Source of the DNA: Leptolyngbya sp. O-77
GTDB taxonomy: Bacteria > Cyanobacteriota > Cyanobacteriia > Elainellales > Elainellaceae
Direction: 5' to 3'
Assembly (NCBI RefSeq): GCF_001548395.1
Contig: NZ_AP017367.1
Span: forward strand, 4,935,001 to 4,999,000
DNA: 64,000 bases
This document shows, piece by piece, positions 43,769 through 51,022 of this stretch (positions are counted from its first letter, which is position 1; each line of letters opens with the position of its first letter). Both the position numbers and the translations under genes were made by a program. A model generated the notes under the pieces. The model saw nothing but the letters and a program-made list of their open reading frames with translations, ran no database searches and had not been told where the DNA came from.

Positions 43769-44632
43769 ATGATTGACTTTCTCCTTCACCAATTTGGCAA
43801 TCTGCGCCGCCGCTGGCTCTATGGGTTGATGGCAGGCGTGATGGCAACGGGGCTGATTGTGCTTAGCCCTTCGCCGTCTCATTCGCAAACCGTGCCGCGC
43901 TGGCTGGAACTGCTGATTCGCGGGGCGCAAATTGTTCAAATCTCCAATATGTCGGAGCGGCAAGAGTTGGAGCTAGGTCGGCAGATCAACCAGCAATTGT
44001 TGACGCAGCAGTTTCGGCTTTATCGGAATTCGACGGTTTCTGAATACGTTAACCGCGTGGGACAGGGCCTCGTGCCCCACAGCGATCGCCCCCAGATTCC
44101 CTATACCTTCCAGGTGGTCGAGAGCAATCAGATTAATGCCTTTGCCACAATGGGCGGCTATGTCTACGTCACCACTGCACTGCTGCAAGCAATGGACAAC
44201 GAGGCTGAGCTAGCGGGCGTATTGGGGCATGAGATTGGGCATATTGCCTCGCGCCACTCGGTCGAACAGTTGCGCGATCGGGCGATCGCCGCTGGGGCTG
44301 CCCGTGCTGCCGGACTGGACCGCAACACGGCCGTCGCCCTGGGTGTGGAACTCGCCATCAACCGGCCCAACAGCCGCCGCGACGAATACGAAGCCGACGA
44401 GCGCGGCCTAAACAACATGATCCGCGCTGGCTATGCCCCGATTGGCCTGGTCAGCTTTATGGAAAAACTCCAGCAGCGGGGCGGCTCGGTGCCCACCTTC
44501 CTCAGCACCCACCCCAACTCTGGGGAACGCGCTGCCCGCCTGCGGCAGATGGTAGATGAAGCCGCCCTCACCCAGGGCAGAGGGCTAGACACTGCCGACT
44601 ATCGCAACCAGATTCGTCCACTCGTGCGCTAA
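43769..44632 (+). CDS. M48 family metalloprotease
   Basis: A 287-residue zinc metallopeptidase related to BepA/Oma1-type M48C proteases. The zinc site is His154-Glu155-x-x-His158 (VLGHEIGHIASRH) with Glu208 in DEYEADERGLNNM. An N-terminal helix (about 18-38, LYGLMAGVMATGLIVLS) acts as signal or anchor, so the protease works in the periplasm, lumen or at the membrane. A role in envelope protein quality control is likely from the family. A small gene follows 26 bp downstream, probably in the same operon. Confidence 0.92.
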   Translation: MIDFLLHQFGNLRRRWLYGLMAGVMATGLIVLSPSPSHSQTVPRWLELLIRGAQIVQISNMSERQELELGRQINQQLLTQQFRLYRNSTVSEYVNRVGQGLVPHSDRPQIPYTFQVVESNQINAFATMGGYVYVTTALLQAMDNEAELAGVLGHEIGHIASRHSVEQLRDRAIAAGAARAAGLDRNTAVALGVELAINRPNSRRDEYEADERGLNNMIRAGYAPIGLVSFMEKLQQRGGSVPTFLSTHPNSGERAARLRQMVDEAALTQGRGLDTADYRNQIRPLVR

Positions 44633-44658
44633 ATGCTCTCTCTTAGCAGGAACGTGAA

Positions 44659-44979
44659 ATGAGACGCTGGATTGCTGGGGTTGGCGCGGGCGTGGTGTGC
44701 GGCACCGCAGGCGCAATGGGCGTTGGGGCCGGTTTGGGGCACGCGCTGCCGCCGCCGGAGGACGTGCCAGAGGAAGTGCTGCGGACGCAGATTGTGCTGG
44801 AGGGGCGATCGCCCGTCACGGGGGAACCGCTCACTGCAAGCGAACATGCCACTCAGCAGGCCAGTCGCCAGACGGCGATTGAGGAACAACCCCGCGATCT
44901 GCCGCCCGAAATCCGGCAAACAGTGATGCTCTTGAAGCTGCGGCGGCTACTGCGCCCGGTACTGCCGTTTATTTTCTAA
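44659..44979 (+). CDS. Hypothetical protein following M48 protease
   Basis: A 106-residue protein with an N-terminal Gly/Ala-rich hydrophobic stretch (WIAGVGAGVVCGTAGAMGVG) that could be a signal or single membrane helix. A proline-rich turn (PPPEDVPEEVLRTQIVLEGR) and an acidic/polar region follow, and a short hydrophobic C-terminus (LRPVLPFIF). Not recognised. It is 26 bp after the M48 gene and converges with the HopA1-domain gene 21 bp away. Confidence 0.6.
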   Translation: MRRWIAGVGAGVVCGTAGAMGVGAGLGHALPPPEDVPEEVLRTQIVLEGRSPVTGEPLTASEHATQQASRQTAIEEQPRDLPPEIRQTVMLLKLRRLLRPVLPFIF

Positions 44980-45000
44980 ACCCAGCAATCGTCGAGCCAT

Positions 45001-47409
45001 TCAAAGCGAGTAGCGATCGCCCGCACCAGGATTCAGATATGGCCGGTCAAGCAACAGCCCTGCCTGCTGAAACTGACGGGCGATCGCCGCTAGCCGCGTG
45101 GTTGGGTCGGCGCTGTCTAGCAGCCCATCGGCAACCAACTGAGCGCGGTGCAGCCCAAACTCGATCGCCTCGTTGCAGGCTTCCTCAATCGGTTCCTCCG
45201 CTAGCCCCACTCCCGGCGCGAGGGCCTTGGTAAACAGAGGCACGGCCCGCTGGAGGTGCGATCGCACGGCTAGATAAGCCTGCCGCAGCATCGGAGCCGC
45301 CGCTGCCCAATCGACCTGGCAAATTCGCAAGATGGCTGAATCGCGCCGATCATAGTCGGCCGGGTCGTGCAGCAGGCTGAGTGCAAAGGGCAGCGCCGCC
45401 GTATTTAGCGCCGGAATCAGGACGTGCATGAGGGCGATCGCCCCCGCAGGCGACAGGTTGAAATAGACTTGCACCGCTGGTACATCGGGCGAAATCGGGC
45501 CGCGATCGCCCAACACGGTATAAAAACTCGCGTCCATGCGATGGGGCGGCATCCACACTGCAACCGCGTTGCCCACTGCCGGATGTCTTTGGGAGGGAGA
45601 TAAATGGCGATCGCGCTCCAGCCGCAAGATCAACCCATTGCGCTGAACCAAGGCCGTCGTTTCGTCGATCTGGGTGACAATCCAGCCCGCGTCAAAATAG
45701 CCCTGTCCTGTGTTTGCCGCGCTAAGCTGCTCAAAAAATTCCACATCCACCCCAGCCTGCACCGAGTTTCGCAGATCCGTCGCCGCAGGCTGGTCGGTCA
45801 GTTGCCGTCCACAAAAGTAAAGGTCATAGATCACATTGCGAAGCTGGAGCCGAAGGTAGGAGCGCTGCACCTCTGGCGGCAACTGGTCAAAGGGGCGATC
45901 GTCTTCTACTAGCACCGCCGCCGGACAGCGATCGTGATAAATCCGTCCCTCCGCGCTGATGTGGAGATGTCGCAGCAAATCGTCTAGCCCCGCTCCGGGC
46001 GGCAGCTTGAGCGTCGGGGTCGCGTTTGGAACTGTCGCGGGGGAACCTGCTAGTTCGCCAGAGCCAGATGTCGCCGCAAGGTCGGATTGGCTATCTGGCT
46101 GGTTGCCCAATTCTGGGTCAGATGCTTTACTGTCTAGCCAGTCCTGAAGCGGCCCGCCAAAAATCGACCGAATCGACGCATCGGGCCGATTGAGCAGCGA
46201 ATTCGCCACCTGCATCGTGCAAATGCCCACATTGCCCAGCGGCTCGAAATGTAGCGCCTTGACCCGCAGCGTGCGAACCAGGCTATAGCCCGCAAACTGC
46301 ATCGCCCGCTGCCAAAAGTCTGGCGATCGCCCCATTTCGGGAAACGCCGCCGCATAGCCCCGCACGAGCGATCGCAGCGACGGCTGGAGAGCCTCCAGTG
46401 GCACGGCCGCCAGCCGCAGCGCCTCGGTCAAATCCAGCCCCGACACCACCAAACTCTGTAGCCATAGCCGCAGATAGCAAGCAATCAGAAAGCCCATATC
46501 CAGCGCTGGGTCGCCCCATTCCGCCTTTTCCCAGTCGATCAGGCGCAGGGGTTGCGGGGCAGCATTCCAAGGCTGATTGTTCGCGGATGATTTTTTAGCT
46601 GATTCTGCTGATTCTTTTAATTCTTTAGAGGCGGCTCGAATCAACTGCGGCCAGTTGCGATGCAATAGCACATTGCCGAATTTGAAATCTTGGTGCGTGA
46701 GGCAGCAGGGGTCGTAAATCTCGCTTAAATGGGCGATCGCCCTCCGCAAATCCTCAGCCTGAAAATACAGCTCAAAAAACCGCTGCCCATCTTCGCTGAT
46801 CCGCCCCAAATCTTCTGGAGTCAGCCACTCCAGCCCGTCTTCAAAATTAGGAACAATCGTCGCGATGTCATCCTCTGCCATCGCCGCCGTTTGGGTTTGC
46901 TGGAGGGCGGCCCGATGAAGCACCTCCTCGTCGGGATGAAGCTGGTGATAGATCGGCCAATAGTCCAATGTAGTGCGGTGAAATTGTGCGGCCAGATGCC
47001 CTAACTGGTGGGCGATCGCCGTTGGAAACATCTGCCGTTCGGCATAGAAAGTTTCCAGATCGAGATAGTCCTGAAGATAGTTCATCACCAGGATGTGATT
47101 GGCTGGATCAAACAGCAAAATGCCCGCCGTTAAAGGAATCAAGCTGCTCAGTTCAGAATGCGCTTGAAACAGCGATTGCACCTCTCCTTCAATCAGCAAA
47201 TCTCCAGCGGCATTGCCCTGGGCATCCAGCGGCTCTTGTTTCACCAACAGCAGGCGATCGCCCGTCAGCCGCACCAGCAAATTAAAGTTTTTGGAAGACT
47301 TGGCTTCGATAGAAATGACAGATTCTAATTGGCGATCGCAGATATTACGCCTCACCAAATAATCAAACACGTTCTGATAATCCAATCTAAACGGTGTCTC
47401 TGTATGCAT
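45001..47409 (-). CDS. APH kinase-HopA1 fusion, candidate class V lanthipeptide-type synthetase
   Basis: An 802-residue two-domain protein. The N-terminal ~430 residues are an aminoglycoside/choline-kinase-like phosphotransferase: a probable ATP Lys57 (LLLVKQEP), the catalytic loop THQDFKFGNVLL (His239, Asp241, Asn246) and the metal Asp292 in LIDWEKAEWGDPALDMG. A ~40-residue linker is followed by a HopA1 domain (about 465-790; LRLQLRNVIYDLYFCGRQLT, VQVYFNLSPAGAIALMHVLI, PFALSLLHDPADYDRRDSAI). In class V lanthipeptides (lexapeptide type) a separate APH-like kinase and a HopA1-domain lyase dehydrate Ser/Thr in the precursor. Here both are fused, with a precursor-like gene upstream on the same strand. 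The function is inferred from domains and context only. Confidence 0.8.
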   Translation of the reverse strand: MHTETPFRLDYQNVFDYLVRRNICDRQLESVISIEAKSSKNFNLLVRLTGDRLLLVKQEPLDAQGNAAGDLLIEGEVQSLFQAHSELSSLIPLTAGILLFDPANHILVMNYLQDYLDLETFYAERQMFPTAIAHQLGHLAAQFHRTTLDYWPIYHQLHPDEEVLHRAALQQTQTAAMAEDDIATIVPNFEDGLEWLTPEDLGRISEDGQRFFELYFQAEDLRRAIAHLSEIYDPCCLTHQDFKFGNVLLHRNWPQLIRAASKELKESAESAKKSSANNQPWNAAPQPLRLIDWEKAEWGDPALDMGFLIACYLRLWLQSLVVSGLDLTEALRLAAVPLEALQPSLRSLVRGYAAAFPEMGRSPDFWQRAMQFAGYSLVRTLRVKALHFEPLGNVGICTMQVANSLLNRPDASIRSIFGGPLQDWLDSKASDPELGNQPDSQSDLAATSGSGELAGSPATVPNATPTLKLPPGAGLDDLLRHLHISAEGRIYHDRCPAAVLVEDDRPFDQLPPEVQRSYLRLQLRNVIYDLYFCGRQLTDQPAATDLRNSVQAGVDVEFFEQLSAANTGQGYFDAGWIVTQIDETTALVQRNGLILRLERDRHLSPSQRHPAVGNAVAVWMPPHRMDASFYTVLGDRGPISPDVPAVQVYFNLSPAGAIALMHVLIPALNTAALPFALSLLHDPADYDRRDSAILRICQVDWAAAAPMLRQAYLAVRSHLQRAVPLFTKALAPGVGLAEEPIEEACNEAIEFGLHRAQLVADGLLDSADPTTRLAAIARQFQQAGLLLDRPYLNPGAGDRYSL

Positions 47410-47494
47410 TTTGGAATTTATCGAATCAGCGTCTCTAAATCAAACAATCTGACACAAGCTGACACAAGCTTTCTGCTGTTCTGGTTTGCATCTC

Positions 47495-47530
47495 TAAAAA
47501 ACTTAGCCAGAGCCACTCAGGACTCTGGCT
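47495..47530 (-). terminator. Attenuator-like hairpin between precursor and synthetase genes
   Basis: On the minus strand AGCCAGAG and CTCTGGCT form a perfect 8-bp stem with a 10-nt loop, followed by AAGTTTTTT. It lies between the small precursor-like gene and the large synthetase-like gene, a place where partial terminators often let the precursor be made in excess. Confidence 0.6.
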
Positions 47531-47688
47531 ATGGCTCTGACTCAACCAAAGGTTGAAGAGCCGCCTCTGCCAAAAGAGGGATTTTAAGTCATGTGAATTC
47601 TGAACCCCCTAATCAGCAGTTGCTCGATCAAAACGAGCGAAACCTTACAACCTAAAACGAATCAAACACCAAAGCTTGGTTGCAAGCA

Positions 47689-47904
47689 TTAGGTCGTGAA
47701 AATATTACGGCGACGTACCACTCGGCGGGTTGTCCGACGGCGCACAACTCGTCGAGGATTGCGGCGCGGAGGGGTCGAATTTCGCCGCCGTCCTCCTGTG
47801 ATCAGCAGCTCGTTCTCTTCAGTTAGCACTTGCGACAATCCTTCGATGCCCAGGAACAGATCGATGCCCGCGGGCTGATGTTGTGAAAGTTGCTTATTAG
47901 TCAT
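47689..47904 (-). CDS. Arg-rich RiPP precursor-like peptide
   Basis: A 71-residue peptide. Residues 1-38 look like a leader: acidic/hydrophobic, GIDLFLGIEGLSQVLTEENE then LLITGG, ending in a Gly-Gly that suits peptidase cleavage. Residues 39-71 would be the core: 15 Arg among 33 residues, with RRVVRRR twice around TT, plus NSTPP and a C-terminal NIFTT. It has one Ser and five Thr but no Cys. An AGGA lies a few bases before the ATG at 47904. It precedes the APH-HopA1 gene on the same strand. A plus-strand frame opposite it is a mirror artefact. It could instead be a small nucleic-acid-binding protein. Confidence 0.7.
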   Translation of the reverse strand: MTNKQLSQHQPAGIDLFLGIEGLSQVLTEENELLITGGRRRNSTPPRRNPRRVVRRRTTRRVVRRRNIFTT

Positions 47905-48170
47905 TGCACGATCCTCATTACTAACTATCGACTTATGTTGGAAACACTTGCATCTGCAAGAGACTTGTTTTTTGTGCTTCCTCCATGTGTCTTCAGCTTA
48001 TCGATATGAACAATCGAAGGCAATCTTTATTAGAGTTTTCTAATGCTTCTCTTATTGAGCGTTAAAGCAACGTTTTTGGAATAAGACTCAGGACGAGGAT
48101 GCCTATATCCAAGGGCATAGAGGTATTGCCAGAAAGCTCCTGCCAGAGTGCATCTCAGGAGATGGATATC

Positions 48171-49345
48171 AAAAGTGTTGAATCTTAAGATTTTCTTTTC
48201 TAAAAATAGACACACTAATCCTGTGGCAAGCTGGTTTTGTCAACAAAACACTAATTTTTGGAGCCAGTGGGCATAACTGATATTTTCACACATAAAAGCC
48301 TGTAAATATCGTAGCTTATCTAATACTTTGTTGCCAAATTCTTTCGGAATTGTCACCAATTGCAAAATCACATAAGCTACCAAACACGCATAAATCTGCA
48401 TCTCAATCCCGTTCACATTCTTAGTAATTAGTCGATCTAGTTTCAGATGCATCTTCAGAAATTTCCAAAATAACTCTATCTGCCAACGCAAACGATAAAA
48501 TTCGCTAATTTCCTCATTGGAAATGGTATTTTCTCCCCCTATCGGTAGATTCGTTGACAAGCGATATTCTGTTTGTGATTCTAAATCACAAAAGGCGACA
48601 ACCCGTGCTTCAACTTGCTCCTTACCCGTGCCAATCAAGAAGTTGCCATTTTCTAGCATCTTGAGACTAATATTATTCTTGATTCTGACGATAAAGTAGC
48701 GATTCTCTTGATTCAGTAAATAGCGAATTCGAGCTAGGCTAAAAAAGCCCCGATCCATGACCCCGACACTATTATCAGGCACAGCATCGATCGTTTCCTT
48801 CCCATGTTTACTGTCATGACCTTGACCAAAGTGGATGAAAACACCCCCCGGCTCATGTGTCATTAAATCTAAACCACTAAACAGCTTTACTTGGTGAATA
48901 CCCTGCGCCCAGAGCAACTTGCTCGTCAAACTAACAATGGTTGAATCCAGCGGAAATAAAGTCAGCTTTGCAGCATCAATCTTATGCCTTTTGTGGAGTT
49001 CCTGCTTCAATACCCAAAAAAGATCATAAAGTATCTGGGGATCACGGTTCTTGCTGGCTTTAGAAAAAGTAGAAATCTTGACCTTGATGCCACGAATATT
49101 TAACGCTTGAAGACGCTCCTCATACTGCTTTGACTCTGATCGAGAACCAAGGAGAGCCAAATAGAAACAAATAGAAAGCTGTTGAGAACCGGATAGTCAT
49201 CCGTGGCGAGGTGGCCCAGATGCTTTTTGACGATCTCAGGAAAGTTTGATATCATGATACTAACATTATTTTCTTTTTTATAGCCTCTAGTTTACACGAT
49301 TAGGGGCTATTTTTTTAAACATATTTGCTATCATTCAACACTTCT
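48171..49345 (-). mobile_element. IS4-type element 1
   Basis: Bounded by AAAAGTGTTGAAT (48171-48183) and ATTCAACACTTCT (49333-49345), which are near-complementary ends. It contains one transposase on the minus strand. A hairpin ATAGCCTCTA/TAGGGGCTAT with a following T-run lies at about 49282-49318 inside its right end. It sits about 270 bp upstream of the RiPP-like precursor gene. Confidence 0.7.
48240..49255 (-). pseudogene. IS4-type transposase, one frame break
   Basis: The main frame (48240-49160) encodes LFPLDSTIVSLTSKLLWAQG, the DRGFFSLARIRYLLNQENRY block and YRLRWQIELFWKFLKMHLKL (Y-R-x-R-W-Q-I-E). The N-terminus lies one frame over from the ATG at 49255 (MISNFPEIVKKHLGHLATDD, then YPVLNSFLFVSIWLSLVLDQ). 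One T missing from a TT on the coding strand near 49117 would rejoin them (SMRSVFKR-LNIRGIKVKISTF). It is about 50% like the transposase of element 2 by eye. Confidence 0.75.
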
Positions 49346-49356
49346 GGATGGATATA

Positions 49357-49470
49357 AAAGTTCCCGAATTTAGAAAAGCTTTTGATTTTATTTAGGAACT
49401 TTTGAAAAGATTGAACGTCGCCTGCTTTTTGAAATGAGTTTTGGAATAAGTTCTGAATTTCGGGAACTTT
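49357..49470. repeat. Inverted-repeat segment between the two IS elements
   Basis: AAAAGTTCCCGAATTTAGAA (from 49357) and its near-complement TTCTGAATTTCGGGAACTTTT (to 49470) bound about 114 bp. It could be a small non-autonomous element or a hairpin. No gene was supported between the two IS elements. Confidence 0.5.
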
Positions 49471-49642
49471 TTTAATTCGGTCTTCGTCTGTGGCGCGATC
49501 GCCTTTTCACAAGCGCAAAATAAGCCCAAACAGTACGCTCTAAACGCACCGCAGAAACACGCTGAACTGACTTCAAAAACTGACTTCAACAAATTGAGTC
49601 TGAAGCAGAAGTGTTGAAAGATAGATTAAGCGATGAAAAAAA

Positions 49643-49667
49643 GGGACAGAATGCAGTATTCTGTCCC
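49643..49667. terminator. Hairpin at left end of IS element 2
   Basis: GGGACAGAAT-GCAGT-ATTCTGTCCC, a perfect 10-bp stem about 25 bp upstream of the transposase ATG. It would sequester the ribosome-binding region of read-through transcripts or terminate them. Confidence 0.6.
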
Positions 49668-49691
49668 CTAGTAAACAAAAAATGATGCCTG

Positions 49692-50655
49692 ATGATAGCC
49701 TCATTTCCGAAGCTTGTCAAATCGATCTTGATGCAGCTTTGTCCGCATGACTATCCCGTTTTGAACTCGCGCTTGTTCTTTGAAATCTGGTTGACCTTTG
49801 TGTTGGACAAGGGCTTAACCAGCATGAGAGACTTATTTTACCGCCTAAATCGTACAGGTGTTGAGGTCGATATATCCACCTTTTCTAAAGCTTGCAAAAC
49901 TCGAACGGATGGGCACTTTTGTCGAATCTATGCACAGTTGATTGAGCAAGTAAAGCGCAAACAGCCGACCGCGGCTCAGATACTTTTTCCGATTGATTCA
50001 ACCATCGTTACACTTACCAGCAAGCTATTTTGGCTGCAAGGATATCACCAAGTTAAATTACTGAATGGAATCAACTTAGAGCAAGGATATTCGAGTGAAT
50101 GCTTGATTCATTTTGGGCAAGGACATGATGCAAAGTTTGCCGATTCGATTAGCACGATGATTCCCGAAAACGGCATCGGCATCCATGGATAGAGGCTTCG
50201 CAAGCTGGGAATTTCTCGACCAAATGAGTCTCACTCAAACAAAGTTTGTGGTGCGAATCAAGAACAATATGAAGACTGAACTTGACCACGACCGTTACCG
50301 CGTGGTTTGGTTCTGTGATTTGGAGAGTCGGAGCGAGTTTCGTCTGGCAACTAATGTCAATGAGATGAGCGACGAAGAAATCAGTGATACCTATCGGCAT
50401 CGTTGGCAAATTGAGGTGTTATGGAAGTTTCTCAAGATGCACTTAAAGCTCGATCGTCTCATCACCAAGAATGTGAATGGGGTGAGTATTCAGATTTATA
50501 TGGTGCTCATCACGTATTTAATCTTATTGTTAATCGAAATTCCAGCATTCTATGGCAGTGAATTGCTCGACAAGTTTCGGTATTTACAACTGGAACTGAG
50601 CCGTGCTCCAATGGTTCATTGGAGCTACGATCTGCTGCCCGAAACACTCGTATGA
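49692..50655 (+). pseudogene. IS4-type transposase, one frame break
   Basis: The first frame (49692-50192) ends ENGIGIHG; the second (50185-50655) begins MDRGFASWEFLDQMSLTQTK. One extra C in CC at 50183-50184 explains the break (ENGIGI-MDRGF). The repaired protein is about 320 residues, with LFPIDSTIVTLTSKLFWLQG, the DRGF Asp block and YRHRWQIEVLWKFLKMHLKL. The perfect IS ends suggest a recently active element. Confidence 0.78.
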
Positions 50656-50766
50656 CTCTTGTAAGCTAAAATGTAAAGTTTTCTATCTGGATTCAACACT
50701 TCTGCTATTTTTTCTCCTGATGAAGTAGCTGCCTTGCGGTGCAATAGGCTAGATGGCGGATGATCA

Positions 50767-50910
50767 TTGTCGATTATTCATCTAGCAAAGTTTGTTAAGT
50801 CCCTGGTTGAAACGGGCACTCTAGCCACAGCATTGTTGCAGGGGTCAGTGGGAAAAGGATATGGGGTGTCGCTCGCAACGCTGGCGCAAATGGGGCTGAA
50901 ATTAATCTGA
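50767..50910 (+). pseudogene. Short C-terminal gene remnant
   Basis: An open frame of about 47 codons ending in TGA at 50910 reads LAKFVKSLVETGTLATALLQ and GYGVSLATLAQMGLKLI. It has coding-like composition but no proper start, and it directly follows IS element 2. It may be the tail of a gene removed or cut by the IS. Not recognised. The rest of 50707-51022 shows no gene. Confidence 0.3.
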
Positions 50911-51022
50911 CTCGGATTTGCAGGCTTTCTGGGCAGACATTCTGAGATTGTTCTACCTTTTCTCTTCAACTGTGATGAGGAGTCTTTCTTCCTTCACGCT
51001 TAGCCATAAAACTAGAGTATCC

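Larger units (their letters stand above)
49604..50706 (+). mobile_element. IS4-type element 2
   Basis: A 1.1-kb element with 15-bp perfect terminal inverted repeats: AGCAGAAGTGTTGAA (49604-49618) and TTCAACACTTCTGCT (50692-50706). A strong 10-bp hairpin GGGACAGAAT/ATTCTGTCCC (49643-49667) lies before the transposase gene, as in IS elements that block outside transcription. Confidence 0.8.

Noticed and set aside
47696..47878. Plus-strand frame opposite the Arg-rich peptide, also rich in Arg
   Set aside because: A mirror of the codon pattern on the other strand. The minus-strand frame has an AGGA before its ATG and is co-directional with the HopA1-APH gene.
48030..48215. 61-codon minus-strand frame between the precursor gene and IS element 1
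   Set aside because: It crosses the IS left end. Part of it looks coding-like, but there is no start signal or recognised family.
49392..49592. 66-codon frame between the two IS4-type elements
   Set aside because: It overlaps the inverted-repeat segment and is Cys/Phe-rich without family resemblance.
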